Part shown: positions 19,240-30,154 of the stretch, in pieces | How the letters are laid out: every line of letters starts with the position of its first letter | Numbering within the stretch: the stretch's first letter is position 1 | Made by a program: the position numbers and the translations under genes | The notes under the pieces: generated by a model | What the model saw: the letters and a program-made list of their open reading frames with translations, nothing else | The model's database searches: none | What the model was told of the DNA's origin: nothing | NCBI RefSeq assembly: GCF_000948985.2 | Contig: NZ_CP059734.1 | Location: forward strand, 434,001 to 498,000 | Reading direction: 5' to 3' | Origin: Thalassomonas viridans | Lineage (GTDB): Bacteria > Pseudomonadota > Gammaproteobacteria > Enterobacterales > Alteromonadaceae | DNA: 64,000 nucleotides

Positions 19240-22200
19240 TTGCATCTTTGTTGATCAAAGAGTTAGCTGAAAAGAACATTAAGCTAAAGTTGAACGATGG
19301 CCGGTTGTCTGTCGACGCACCTAAAGGGGTTTTAACGCCTGCGCTGAAGCAAACGCTGAAAAGCAATAAAAACTTGCTTTTGGAATATTTGCATAAGGTT
19401 CACAATTACACGGCAATATCCCAAATTGTTAAGTCTCAAGACCCTGGTCCTAAGAAGCCTTCTTTCGCCCAGCAACGCCTTTGGTTGCTAGATAAAATAG
19501 ACGGCGGCAGCAGTCATTACAATATGCCGGGAGCTTTACGTTTAACGGGTGATTTAAATATTCAGGCACTTACCGGGGCGCTGGCCGGCATTGTTGAACG
19601 CCACGAGAGTTTGCGGACTTATTTTGTTGAAGGCAACGGCGGCCAACCTTTACAGGTGGTTCGCCCCTGCTCTGATTTTGAAGTCCCCGTGATCGATATT
19701 TCCTTACTGCCGGAGGGGGAGCGAGAATTTGATTTAGCAGAGCTTGTGGCGGCTGAGGCAATCAAGCCGTTTGATCTGGGTGCCGATTTTATGTTGCGCG
19801 CCCGGCTTGTTAAAGTGTCGGATGAAGAACATGTGTTACTGGTCACCATGCACCATATCGCCTCAGATGGCTGGTCGATGGGCGTCTTGATTAACGAATT
19901 CAGTATCCTTTATGGCGCCTATGTGCGTGGCGAAGAAAGCCCGCTGCCGCCGCTTGAGATCCAATATGCCGATTATGCCCGGTGGCAGCGTGACTGGTTG
20001 CAGGGGGAAGTGCTTGATGAGCAGCTTGGATATTGGCAAAAACAACTGGCCGGGCTCCCTGTGGTGCACAACTTACCGCTTGATAACCCCCGCCCCAGGG
20101 TGCAAAGCTTTTTTGGGGCTACCTACTATAGCGCCATAGAGGCAGGGGTCAGCGATAAACTCAATGACTTATGCCAGGAGGTTGACGGCACCTTGTTTAT
20201 GGGATTGCATGCCGCCTTTTCCGTGTTATTGTCACGTTATAGCAACGAGACCGACATAGTTGTCGGCAGCCCGGTAGCAAACCGCGAGCAGGCGGAAGTT
20301 GCCAACCTGATAGGTTTTTTTGTCAATACTTTAGTGCTGCGCAGCGATCTCTCCGGCAATCCGTGTTTTGCCGCCTTGCTTGAGCAGAGCAAACAGATGT
20401 TGCTGGATGCCTATGCCCACCAGCAGGTGCCGTTTGAGCAGCTGGTGGAGACGCTCCAGCCCGAGCGCAGCTTAAGTCACAGCGCCCTGTTCCAGGTGAT
20501 GCTGGTATTGCAAAATAAAGAAGAAGGTACGCTTGAATTACCCGGCCTAACCTTAAGTCCTGTCGGGCAGTCGGCCGATATCGCCAAGTATGATTTAACT
20601 TTGAACGCTACCGAGACTGCCAATGGCTTACGCCTTGAATGGGAATACAATACCGACTTGTTTAACGCCGGTACCATAGAGCGTCTGGCGAGACACTTTG
20701 AGCGGTTATTAACCGGTTTAGTGAATGCGCCTCAGGAGAGTGTGTTTGCCATTGACATGCTGCCGGCAGAGGAAGTGCACCAGCAAGTCATCGAATGGAA
20801 CGATACCGCGGCGGATTACCCGAAAGATAAGTGTGTTCACGAACTTTTGGAGCAGCAGGCACTGGAAACCCCGGATGCCGTGGCGGTTGAGTTTGAAGAA
20901 CACCGGCTGACCTATGGCGAGTTAAATGCAAAAGCGAATCAGCTCGCCCGTTACCTTATCGAAGAAAGGGGGGTTACCCCGGATACCCTGGTGGGGATTT
21001 GTGTGGAGCGCTCGCTTGAAATGATCGTCGGCATCCTGGGGATCCTTAAAGCCGGTGGCGCCTATGTGCCGCTTGACCCGAGTTACCCGGCGGCACGTTT
21101 GGCGTATATGTTAGACGATGCCAATCTGACCACAGTGCTGACGCAGCAAAAACTTAAGGAGGAAACACCTGTCAGGGATAACCAGGCGGTAACCTTTGAC
21201 AGTGAGCAAATGTCTGCCCGGCTACAGGCATACCCAATGGAAAACATGGTTGTTGACGGCTTAACCTCAAGCCACCTGGCCTATGTGATTTATACTTCCG
21301 GCTCTACGGGTAACCCTAAAGGGGTGATGGTTGAACATACCAGCGTGGTTAACCAAATCTCGGGCTTACAGGGATTGTATGCGCTTGGCGCCGAAGACCG
21401 CATACTGCAGTTCTCTGCTTTAAGCTTTGATGTGTCTGTCGAAAATATTTTTAATGCGTTGTTAAGCGGTGCGGCACTGATCATCCGAACCGATGCCTGG
21501 CTTACCGATCCCCAGGGCTGGCTCGACCTATGTGCCAGTCACAGGATAACGATTGCCGATTTGCCGACCCAGTTCTGGCAGCAACTGGCTTATAGTGACA
21601 AGGCCATGCCTGCACAACTTCGTCAGATGATTATAAGCGGGGAGGCTGTTGCAAGCGCGGCATTGCAGGCCTGGTGGTCGAAAAAAGGCCACCTCCCGAA
21701 ATTGTACAATGCCTATGGTCCCACCGAGACGACAATCAATGCAAGTATTTTACTCTGTCAGCCAGGATCGGCGCCGCAGTCCATTGGCCGCCCCGTTGCG
21801 AATACCCGACTTTATGTGTTGGACGGCTGTCAGCGCCTGGTTCCTGAAGGGGTTGCCGGTGAACTTTATATTGCCGGAGCCGGTGTGACAAGGGGATACC
21901 TGAATCTGCCTGATTTGACCGGGGCGCGATTCTTGAAAGATACCTTCTCTCCGGCCGCGGATGCACGCATGTATAAGACGGGAGATTTAGTACGCTGGTT
22001 GCCGGACGGTAATATAGAGTTTTTAGGGCGAATCGACCATCAGGTTAAGATACGCGGTTTCCGGATTGAGCTGGGGGAGATAGAGTATCAGTTATCCTTG
22101 CATGATGAAGTCAATGATGCGGTGGTGGTGGCCTTATCCAATGAAGACGGCAACAAACGTTTAGTGGCGTATGTGACGCACGATAACGCGGGAGCAATGC

Positions 22201-25200
22201 TTGCCGGCGATGACAAAGCACAGGCATTGCGCCATGGTTTCATTGACTCGCTTAAAGCGGGCTTATCCCAAGGCTTGCCTGATCACATGATGCCTTCAGC
22301 CTTTGTTGTGCTGGAGCAGCTGCCCTTAACCCCCAACGGCAAGGTCGACCGTAAGGGGCTACCTGCACCCGATATGTCGTTATGGCAGAAGAGCTATGTT
22401 GCGCCGGGGACAGCAACCGAAAAACGGTTATGTGAAATCTGGCAGGAGGTGTTAGGTCTAGAGCGGGTGGGGATTACCGATAATTTCTTTGAACTCGGTG
22501 GCCACTCGTTACTCGCGACCAAACTGGTGGCTACGGTCAATACGCGTTTAGGGGTAGAAGCGCAGTTAAAACTCCTGTTTAGTGCGCCGACCGTTGCCGA
22601 ATTCTCGTCTGAGCTGGCGGCATTGGCCCCGGCCCCCGGGCGCCCGGCAATTTATCCTGTCTCTCGTGAGCAAGCGCTATTGCCTTCGTTTTCGCAGCAA
22701 CGCTTATGGTTTCTCGATAAAATAGACGGCGGCAGCACCCATTACAATATGCCGGAAGCTATACGCCTGACGGGGGATTTAAATGTTGAGGCACTTACCG
22801 GGGCATTAGCCAGCATTGTTGAGCGCCATGAAAGTTTGCGTACCTATTTTGTTAAAAATACGAATGACCAGCTTTTGCAAGTCATTAGTCCTTTTTCCGG
22901 TATTGAAGTACCTGTAACAGACCTTTCCTTATTGCCGGCAGCCGAGCGTGAGTCAGGCTTAGCTGAGCTCGTTTCGGCAGAGGCGGGCAAGCCGTTTGAT
23001 TTGGGGGCGAACTTAATGTTGCGCGCCCGGCTTGTCAAAGTGTCGCATCATGAGCATGTGTTACTGGTCACCATGCACCATATCGCCTCGGACGGCTGGT
23101 CGATGGGAGTCTTGATTAACGAGTTCAGTACCCTTTATGGCGCCTATATGCGTGGTGAAGAAAACCCGCTGCCGCCGCTTGAGATCCAATATGCCGATTA
23201 TGCCCAGTGGCAGCGCAGCTGGCTGCAGGGGGAAGTGCTTGATAAGCAGATAGGTTATTGGCAAGAACAGCTTGCCGGACTGCCTGTGGTGCACGGCTTA
23301 CCGCTTGATAACCCGCGTCCTAAGGTGCAAAGCTTTTCAGGTGCTATGTATCACAGTGTTATTCATTCAGAGGTTAGCGATAAGCTCAATGGTTTATGCC
23401 GGGAAATCGGCGGTACCCTGTTTATGGGGCTGCATGCGGCATTTTCGGTGTTACTGTCCCGTTATAGCAACGAAACCGATATCGCTATCGGCAGCCCGAT
23501 AGCAAACCGTGAACAGGCTGAGGTCGCCAAGCTGATCGGTTTCTTTGTCAATACTTTGGTGCTGCGCAGCGATCTCTCCGGCAAGCCGAGCTTTGCCGCC
23601 TTGCTTGAGCAGAGCAAACAAATGCTGCTGGATGCCTATGCGCACCAGCAGGTGCCGTTTGAGCAGCTGGTGGAAACCCTCCAGCCGGAGCGCAGCTTAA
23701 GCCACAGTGCCCTGTTCCAGGTGATGCTGGTCTTGCATAACAATGAAGAAGGCTCGCTTGAATTGCCCGGCTTAAGCTTGAGTCCCGTCGAGCAGTTGGC
23801 TGATATTGCCAAGTATGATTTAACCTTGAATGCTACCGAAAATGCGAATGGTTTACACCTTAGCTGGGAATACAATACTGATTTGTTTAACCCGGACACC
23901 ATAGAGCGTTTGGCCAAACACTTTGAGCTGTTATTAACGGGTTTAGTGAATGCGCCTGAAGAGAATGTCTTTACCGTTGAAATGTTGCCGGCAGAAGAAG
24001 TACGGCGGCAATTAATCGATTGGAATGATACGGCAGCGGATTATCCAAAAGATAAGTGTATTCACGAGCTTGTTGAGCAACAAGTCCGGGAAAATCCGGA
24101 AGCGGTTGCTGTGGTCTGTGGGGATAAGCACTTAACTTACGGCGAGTTAAATGCCAAAGCGAACCAGCTTGCGCATTATCTGATCCGGGAAAGAGGGGTT
24201 GCTCCCGATACCCTGGTGGGCATTTGTGTTGAGCGCTCGCTTGAGATGATAGTCGGTATCCTGGCCATTCTCAAAGCAGGCGGCGCCTATGTACCGCTTG
24301 ACACAAATTATCCGGCGGCACGCCTTGCGTATATACAGAAAGATGCCAATTTAACCACAGTGTTAACACAAGAAAAGCTTAAGGCTGAAATACCTGTCGG
24401 GGATAGCCAGGCGGTAATGCTTGATAGTGAGGAAATGTTTATTCAGTTACAGGCATATTCGACGGAGAATATTGTTGTTGACGGCTTAAACTTTAGCCAT
24501 TTGGCATATGTGACTTATACCTCAGGTTCGACGGGTAACCCTAAAGGGGTGATGATGCCTGTCGGGGCTTTGGTGAATTTATTGTTTGCCAAGCGCGAGC
24601 ACAGCAAGTCACTTAAAGTCCCTCTTGATATCCTGTTCCATTCCTCGATTGGCTTTGACATGAGCTTTACGGAAATATTTTTATGCCTGACCTCCGGCGG
24701 CGTATTACATGTTATCGACAAAGAGGTGCAGCTAGATACACCGGCCCTGGTGGATTATATTATCGGCTCACGCGTTTCTGTGCTGAATTTTCCTTATGCG
24801 CTAATCCCGGTACTTGCCCATTATTGCCATGCAAATGAGCTGACCCTGCCGGATGTGAAGGTGATCATTTCCTCCGCGGAACAATTAAAGCTGACCCCTG
24901 AGATACAGGCCTTTTTCTCCCGTAACCGGCATATCGAGCTGATTAACCATTACGGGCCGTCGGAGACGCATGTTATCACCGCCATTAATTTACCTTTTAA
25001 AGCGATTCTTGCAGGAAATGACAAAGTGATAGGCAAGGCATTAAATAATGTCATGCTTTACGTGTTGGACAGCTCACTGCAACCAACGCCTTTGGGGGTG
25101 GCGGGAGAGCTTTGTGTTGCCGGGGTTGCGCTTGCCCGCGGTTATTTAAACCAAAGTGAGCTTACGGGTGAGAAATTTATCCCTAACCCGTTTTTTGACA

Positions 25201-28200
25201 AGAATAACCCCAATAGCAGCGAACGCTTATACAGGACGGGGGATTTAGTGCGTTGGTTGCCGGACGGCAACATCGAATTTTTAGGGCGCATCGACCACCA
25301 GGTTAAAATCCGCGGGTTCAGAGTAGAGTTGGGGGAGATAGAGCAGCAATTGCTTAAACATGACGCCGTCAATGATGCCGTGGTTGTCGCCCGGGAAAGC
25401 GATGCCGGCGACAAACGCCTGGCGGCGTATGTCACGCACGACAATGCGGCAGTTATGCTTGCCGATGATGAGGAAGGCCGGCTGTTGCGCCATGGTTTTA
25501 TCGACTCGCTTAAAGCGGGCCTGGCCCAGGCGTTGCCGGATTACATGGTGCCTTCGGTCTTTGTGGTGCTGGAGCAGCTACCTTTAACCCCCAACGGCAA
25601 GGTGAACCGTAAGGGATTACCGGCGCCGGACATGTCCGAGCAGCAAAAGAGCTATGTCGCGCCAGAGACTGAGACCGAAAAATGGCTATGCGAGATATGG
25701 CAAGAGGTGTTAGGGCTTGAGCGGGTAGGGACCCGCGATAACTTCTTTGAGCTCGGCGGCCATTCGCTATTGGCGACCAGGCTGATTGCGGCGGTTAATA
25801 CGCGTCTGGGGGTTGAAGCCCCGCTCAAACTCTTGTTTAGCGCACCGACAATTGCGGGCTTTGCATCCAAAATAGCGGCATTAGCACCGGGTCTTGCACG
25901 GCCGGCGATTCATCCTGTTTCCCGCGAGCAGGCGCTATTATCCTCATTTTCGCAGCAAAGGTTATGGTTGCTGGATAAAATAGACGGTGGCAGTGTGCAT
26001 TACAATATGCCGGGGGCTCTACGCTTAGCGGGTGATTTAGATATTGAAGCACTTAACAGGGCGTTAAGCACTATTATTGAGCGTCATGAAAGTTTGCGGA
26101 CTCACTTTGTTGAAGGCAGCGACGGCCAGCCTTTACAGCTTATCCGTCCCTTTGCAGGGATTGAAGTACCCATGACAGATCTTTCCTCATTGCCTGAAGC
26201 TGAGCGTGAATCCGATTTGGCCGAACGAGTTTTGACAGAAGCGGCTAAGCCCTTTGATTTAAGTGCGGATCTAATGTTGCGCGCCCAGCTTGTTAAAGTA
26301 TCGAATGCTGAGCATGTGCTGCTGGTAACCATGCACCATATTGCCTCGGACGGCTGGTCGATGGGCATACTGATTAACGAGTTCACTACCCTTTATGGCG
26401 CCTATGTGCGTGGGGACGAGAACCCGTTCCCGCCACTGGAAATCCAATATGCCGATTATGCCCGGTGGCAGCGTGACTGGCTGCAGGGGGAAGTGCTTGA
26501 TAAGCAGATAGGCTATTGGCAGGCACAACTTGCCGGGCTTCCTGCGGTGCACAACCTGCCGCTTGATAAGGCGCGTCCTAAGGTGCAAACCTTCAACGGC
26601 GCCTCTCACTACAGTGTTATAGAGCCGAAGGTTCACGGTAAACTCAACGACTTATGCCAGGAGGTTGGCGGCACCTTGTTTATGGGGCTGCATGCCGCGT
26701 TTTCGGTGTTACTGTCGCGTTATAGCAACGAAAGCGATATTGTGGTCGGCACCCCGATAGCGAACCGGGAGCAGGCCGAGGTCGCCCGGCTGATCGGCTT
26801 CTTTGTCAATACTTTGGTATTGCGCAGTGATCTCTCCGGCAAGCCGAGTTTTGCCGCCTTGCTTAAACAGAGCAAACAGATGCTGCTGGATGCCTATGCC
26901 CACCAGCAGGTGCCGTTTGAGCAGCTGGTGGAAGCCCTCCAGCCTGAGCGCAGCTTAAGCCACAGCGCCCTGTTCCAGGTGATGCTGGTGTTACAAAATA
27001 ATGAACAAGGTACGCTTGAGTTACCGGGGTTAACTTTAAGTCCTGTCGAGCAGCCGGGTGATATTGCCAAGTATGACCTGACCCTGAGTGTTACCGAAAC
27101 TCAAAACGGCCTGCAACTTAGCTGGGGGTACAACTGCGATTTATTTCACGCGGGTACCATAGCGCGTATGGCCAAACATTTTGGGTTGTTACTAACCGGG
27201 TTGGTAAATGCGCCTCAGGAGAGTGTTTTTGCCGTTGAGATGTTGCCGGCAGAGGAAGTGCACCAGCAAGGGGTTCAGTGGAACGGCACGGCTGTCGACT
27301 ATCCAAAAGACAAGTGTCTCCATCAGCTTTTTGAGCAGCAGGCTCAGGAAACCCCGGATGCCGTGGCGCTTGTGTTTGAAGAAAGCCGGCTGAGCTATGG
27401 CGAGTTAAATGCAAAAGCAAACCAGTTAGCCCATTACCTTATCGGGGAAAGAGGGGTTACCCCGGACACCCTGGTGGGGATTTGTGCGGAGCGCTCGCTT
27501 GAAATGATTGTCGGCATTTTGGGGGTTCTTAAAGCCGGCGGCGCCTATGTGCCGCTTGACCCTGAGTACCCGGCGGCGCGCCTGGCGTATATGCTCGAAG
27601 ATGCGAACCTGAGCACAGTGTTAACGCAAGAAAAGCTTAAAGGTGAAGTACCGGTAAGTGAGGCGCAGGCGTTGTATATTGATAGCGAGCAGGTGATTAC
27701 TCACTTGGCCGGGTATCCGGAGAATAATGCCCGGGTAGAGCCTTTAACCTCAAGCCATTTGGCGTATGTCATTTATACCTCAGGTTCGACGGGTAAACCT
27801 AAAGGGGTGATGGTGGCGCATCAAGCCATCGCCAATTACCTGCTGTCAAACAGGGAGTTTTGTCAGGATGTGTGTGGGAGTTATGTCAATACCAGTATAT
27901 GTTTCGATGCCACGGCAACGAGTCTCTGGTTACCGCTGGTGTCGGGAAAATATTGTAAACTGTCGTCGCTGGCAAATGCGGAATCAGTGCCTGAGTTGTT
28001 AAACGAAATTGGCGGCAAGCAGGCGCTTTTGTTTAAGCTTACCCCTTCGCATTTAGAGTTTTTACAGGATGCCCGGGCAGAGGTTGATGCCGGGCATGTG
28101 TTTTATGTCGGCGGCGAACAGTTTGTTGCAAGTAAATATCACAAACTGCCTGAAAGCCTTAAAAAGTCATTATTTATCAACCAATACGGGCCAACCGAAG

Positions 28201-29990
28201 CGACGGTTGCCTGCGCTGCCTTCCCTGTTGACGGCAGGCGGGCGTATCAGGGGGTCATTCCTGTCGGTAAACCCATAAACAATACGGAATTGTTCGTCTT
28301 GGGGGGGGCGGGAGAAATGGTCCCGGTAGGCTCGCCCGGGGAGCTGTATATTGGCGGCTCAGGGCTTGCGCGGGGGTATTTGAATAATCCTGAGTTGACG
28401 GCCGGGAAGTTCATGCCTAACCCGTTTTTTGACAAAAACAACGCCAATAGCAGCGAGCGTTTATACAAAACCGGCGATTTAGTGCGTTGGTTGCCGGACG
28501 GCAATATCGAATTTTTAGGGAGAATCGACCACCAGGTTAAAATCCGCGGGTTCAGGGTAGAGCTGGGGGAGATAGAGCAGCAATTGCTCAGGCATGATGC
28601 CGTCAATGATGCCGTGCTTGTCGCCCGGGAAAGCGATGCCGGCGACAAACGCCTGGTGGCGTATGTCACGCACGATAAAGCGGCAGTGATGCTTGCCGAT
28701 AATGAAGAAGCCCGGCTATTGCGCCATGGTTTTATCGACTCGCTTAAAGCGGGCCTGGCTCAGGCGTTGCCGGATTACATGGTGCCTTCGGCCTTTGTGG
28801 TGCTGGAGCAGCTACCCTTAACCCCCAACGGCAAGGTGAACCGTAAGGGGTTACCGGCGCCGGATACGTTGTCACAGCAAAAGAGTTATATGGCGCCAAC
28901 CACGGCAACAGAGAAAGCATTAGCGGCTATCTGGGCCAACTTGTTAGGACTCGACAGGAAAACTATCAGTATTACCGCCAACTTTTTTGAACTCGGTGGA
29001 AGTTCACTGCAGTCAATAAGATTGCTGTCACAGATCCAGTCCCGGCTGACGGTTTCACTGTCTGTGAAGCAGCTTTTTATGTATCCGGTACTAAAATCCT
29101 TGGCGGACTTTATCGATACTCCGTCGTTAAAAGCTATAGAACCTGGAGGTTACGGCCTTACAGGGCTGGCCGACAAGCCTGTGCTACCGACATTATTTAT
29201 CGCACCGGGAATGGGGCTGTTGAGCGTTTCATACCTGTCGTTCGCTCAAGAGCTGCTTGGTTTCTGCAATGTAAAAGTGCTTACGACACCTGGAATCGAT
29301 GAAGCGGTAAAAATTGATTCGGCATTGCTGGCATTTGACGCGAATGAACGTGTAGAACAGTGGTATAGATCAATAAAGGCTGTCCAGCCATCGGGACACT
29401 ATCGTTTATTAGGTCACTCTCTTGGTGGTGATATAATATTTGCTCTTGCAAAACGACTGGAAGACTCAGGCGATACCGTAGATCTGGTGCTGGTTGACTC
29501 CTATTTGAATAGAACTTCCACTCAAAAGTTACCGCAGTCGTTTGTTCTTGCAGAGTACCTGTTACCGCAATCGATATTAACAGAGCTATCTATCAGGGAA
29601 GGTATAGCGCCTTCAGATATTTCGGATACACAGCTGTATCGAATATTAGTAACACATAAATTGATACCTGAAGAGATAAACAGAGAACAATTTAATGTCT
29701 ATTTATTCGCATGTCGGCAACAGCTGACATTAAATTACAGCGGACAAAACGAAGATAGGGTAAACAGCAATGTTACTCTGATAATGGCAAAATCAGGACT
29801 GGCCAGTTCGACAGAAAGAGATCAAGTGTTAGCTCATATTCAAACTCTTTGTAAGCAAAAACTTTCTGTATTGACGGTAAAAGGGACACATCACTCTATT
29901 ATGGATAATAACGAATTGCCCCAAAAGATACGGTTAATCCTCCAGGGGGATAATAATAGTGTTAATGAGGGAGGACCCTGCATTTTATAA
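19236..29990 (+). CDS. Terminal NRPS, 3584 aa: TubC-type docking-(C-A-PCP)x3-TE
   Basis: Residues 1-55 (IKELAEKNIKLKLNDGRLSV...) resemble a TubC N-terminal docking domain. Modules by nucleotide: C 19460-20790, A 20820-22360, PCP 22400-22600; C 22670-24000, A 24050-25610, PCP 25650-25840; C 25920-27250, A 27320-28850, PCP 28890-29080 (FFELGGSSLQS). All three C domains keep HHIASDG. A type I thioesterase lies at 29180-29960 with GHSLGG (Ser codon 29418-29420) and a late His in GTHHSI; it should release the chain by hydrolysis or cyclisation. Codes by eye: D-V-E-D-I-S-A-I-N and D-M-T-N-I-S-H-V-I, both unassigned; and D-A-T-K-Y-G-Q-V-A, somewhat Asn/Asp-like. The first A lacks the NPFFDKN-type stretch seen before a7 in its neighbours. 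The start overlaps the upstream stop by 4 bp. The TE marks the end of assembly line A. Confidence 0.96.
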   Translation: MIASLLIKELAEKNIKLKLNDGRLSVDAPKGVLTPALKQTLKSNKNLLLEYLHKVHNYTAISQIVKSQDPGPKKPSFAQQRLWLLDKIDGGSSHYNMPGALRLTGDLNIQALTGALAGIVERHESLRTYFVEGNGGQPLQVVRPCSDFEVPVIDISLLPEGEREFDLAELVAAEAIKPFDLGADFMLRARLVKVSDEEHVLLVTMHHIASDGWSMGVLINEFSILYGAYVRGEESPLPPLEIQYADYARWQRDWLQGEVLDEQLGYWQKQLAGLPVVHNLPLDNPRPRVQSFFGATYYSAIEAGVSDKLNDLCQEVDGTLFMGLHAAFSVLLSRYSNETDIVVGSPVANREQAEVANLIGFFVNTLVLRSDLSGNPCFAALLEQSKQMLLDAYAHQQVPFEQLVETLQPERSLSHSALFQVMLVLQNKEEGTLELPGLTLSPVGQSADIAKYDLTLNATETANGLRLEWEYNTDLFNAGTIERLARHFERLLTGLVNAPQESVFAIDMLPAEEVHQQVIEWNDTAADYPKDKCVHELLEQQALETPDAVAVEFEEHRLTYGELNAKANQLARYLIEERGVTPDTLVGICVERSLEMIVGILGILKAGGAYVPLDPSYPAARLAYMLDDANLTTVLTQQKLKEETPVRDNQAVTFDSEQMSARLQAYPMENMVVDGLTSSHLAYVIYTSGSTGNPKGVMVEHTSVVNQISGLQGLYALGAEDRILQFSALSFDVSVENIFNALLSGAALIIRTDAWLTDPQGWLDLCASHRITIADLPTQFWQQLAYSDKAMPAQLRQMIISGEAVASAALQAWWSKKGHLPKLYNAYGPTETTINASILLCQPGSAPQSIGRPVANTRLYVLDGCQRLVPEGVAGELYIAGAGVTRGYLNLPDLTGARFLKDTFSPAADARMYKTGDLVRWLPDGNIEFLGRIDHQVKIRGFRIELGEIEYQLSLHDEVNDAVVVALSNEDGNKRLVAYVTHDNAGAMLAGDDKAQALRHGFIDSLKAGLSQGLPDHMMPSAFVVLEQLPLTPNGKVDRKGLPAPDMSLWQKSYVAPGTATEKRLCEIWQEVLGLERVGITDNFFELGGHSLLATKLVATVNTRLGVEAQLKLLFSAPTVAEFSSELAALAPAPGRPAIYPVSREQALLPSFSQQRLWFLDKIDGGSTHYNMPEAIRLTGDLNVEALTGALASIVERHESLRTYFVKNTNDQLLQVISPFSGIEVPVTDLSLLPAAERESGLAELVSAEAGKPFDLGANLMLRARLVKVSHHEHVLLVTMHHIASDGWSMGVLINEFSTLYGAYMRGEENPLPPLEIQYADYAQWQRSWLQGEVLDKQIGYWQEQLAGLPVVHGLPLDNPRPKVQSFSGAMYHSVIHSEVSDKLNGLCREIGGTLFMGLHAAFSVLLSRYSNETDIAIGSPIANREQAEVAKLIGFFVNTLVLRSDLSGKPSFAALLEQSKQMLLDAYAHQQVPFEQLVETLQPERSLSHSALFQVMLVLHNNEEGSLELPGLSLSPVEQLADIAKYDLTLNATENANGLHLSWEYNTDLFNPDTIERLAKHFELLLTGLVNAPEENVFTVEMLPAEEVRRQLIDWNDTAADYPKDKCIHELVEQQVRENPEAVAVVCGDKHLTYGELNAKANQLAHYLIRERGVAPDTLVGICVERSLEMIVGILAILKAGGAYVPLDTNYPAARLAYIQKDANLTTVLTQEKLKAEIPVGDSQAVMLDSEEMFIQLQAYSTENIVVDGLNFSHLAYVTYTSGSTGNPKGVMMPVGALVNLLFAKREHSKSLKVPLDILFHSSIGFDMSFTEIFLCLTSGGVLHVIDKEVQLDTPALVDYIIGSRVSVLNFPYALIPVLAHYCHANELTLPDVKVIISSAEQLKLTPEIQAFFSRNRHIELINHYGPSETHVITAINLPFKAILAGNDKVIGKALNNVMLYVLDSSLQPTPLGVAGELCVAGVALARGYLNQSELTGEKFIPNPFFDKNNPNSSERLYRTGDLVRWLPDGNIEFLGRIDHQVKIRGFRVELGEIEQQLLKHDAVNDAVVVARESDAGDKRLAAYVTHDNAAVMLADDEEGRLLRHGFIDSLKAGLAQALPDYMVPSVFVVLEQLPLTPNGKVNRKGLPAPDMSEQQKSYVAPETETEKWLCEIWQEVLGLERVGTRDNFFELGGHSLLATRLIAAVNTRLGVEAPLKLLFSAPTIAGFASKIAALAPGLARPAIHPVSREQALLSSFSQQRLWLLDKIDGGSVHYNMPGALRLAGDLDIEALNRALSTIIERHESLRTHFVEGSDGQPLQLIRPFAGIEVPMTDLSSLPEAERESDLAERVLTEAAKPFDLSADLMLRAQLVKVSNAEHVLLVTMHHIASDGWSMGILINEFTTLYGAYVRGDENPFPPLEIQYADYARWQRDWLQGEVLDKQIGYWQAQLAGLPAVHNLPLDKARPKVQTFNGASHYSVIEPKVHGKLNDLCQEVGGTLFMGLHAAFSVLLSRYSNESDIVVGTPIANREQAEVARLIGFFVNTLVLRSDLSGKPSFAALLKQSKQMLLDAYAHQQVPFEQLVEALQPERSLSHSALFQVMLVLQNNEQGTLELPGLTLSPVEQPGDIAKYDLTLSVTETQNGLQLSWGYNCDLFHAGTIARMAKHFGLLLTGLVNAPQESVFAVEMLPAEEVHQQGVQWNGTAVDYPKDKCLHQLFEQQAQETPDAVALVFEESRLSYGELNAKANQLAHYLIGERGVTPDTLVGICAERSLEMIVGILGVLKAGGAYVPLDPEYPAARLAYMLEDANLSTVLTQEKLKGEVPVSEAQALYIDSEQVITHLAGYPENNARVEPLTSSHLAYVIYTSGSTGKPKGVMVAHQAIANYLLSNREFCQDVCGSYVNTSICFDATATSLWLPLVSGKYCKLSSLANAESVPELLNEIGGKQALLFKLTPSHLEFLQDARAEVDAGHVFYVGGEQFVASKYHKLPESLKKSLFINQYGPTEATVACAAFPVDGRRAYQGVIPVGKPINNTELFVLGGAGEMVPVGSPGELYIGGSGLARGYLNNPELTAGKFMPNPFFDKNNANSSERLYKTGDLVRWLPDGNIEFLGRIDHQVKIRGFRVELGEIEQQLLRHDAVNDAVLVARESDAGDKRLVAYVTHDKAAVMLADNEEARLLRHGFIDSLKAGLAQALPDYMVPSAFVVLEQLPLTPNGKVNRKGLPAPDTLSQQKSYMAPTTATEKALAAIWANLLGLDRKTISITANFFELGGSSLQSIRLLSQIQSRLTVSLSVKQLFMYPVLKSLADFIDTPSLKAIEPGGYGLTGLADKPVLPTLFIAPGMGLLSVSYLSFAQELLGFCNVKVLTTPGIDEAVKIDSALLAFDANERVEQWYRSIKAVQPSGHYRLLGHSLGGDIIFALAKRLEDSGDTVDLVLVDSYLNRTSTQKLPQSFVLAEYLLPQSILTELSIREGIAPSDISDTQLYRILVTHKLIPEEINREQFNVYLFACRQQLTLNYSGQNEDRVNSNVTLIMAKSGLASSTERDQVLAHIQTLCKQKLSVLTVKGTHHSIMDNNELPQKIRLILQGDNNSVNEGGPCIL

Positions 29991-30007
29991 ACCCTATTAA
30001 AAATAAG

Positions 30008-30035
30008 GCCGGGGTACCGTTAACGGCGCCCCGGC
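30008..30035. terminator. Hairpin between convergent genes
   Basis: Stem GCCGGGG (30008-30014) pairs with CCCCGGC (30029-30035) around an inner palindrome CCGTTAACGG. Read on the minus strand it is followed by CTTATTTTT, so it fits a terminator for the amidase gene. On the plus strand it has no T-run, so any effect on NRPS transcripts would be weaker. Confidence 0.6.
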
Positions 30036-30154
30036 ATCAGTAAACCTGTATGCTGGCGCCCGGGTGTAAAATACCAACCTGTCTGGCCGGGCAAGATATA
30101 GTGTTCAAAGGGGGCTGAATAGTGTTTGAAACCGAAAGGCCAGTGCTCTCAGGA

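Noticed and set aside
2510..29090. Repeated DNA strings such as the region coding for AYAHQQVPFEQLVE, considered as mobile or CRISPR-like repeats
   Set aside because: They recur once per C domain at module spacing and in frame, so they reflect duplicated NRPS modules rather than mobile elements or a CRISPR array.
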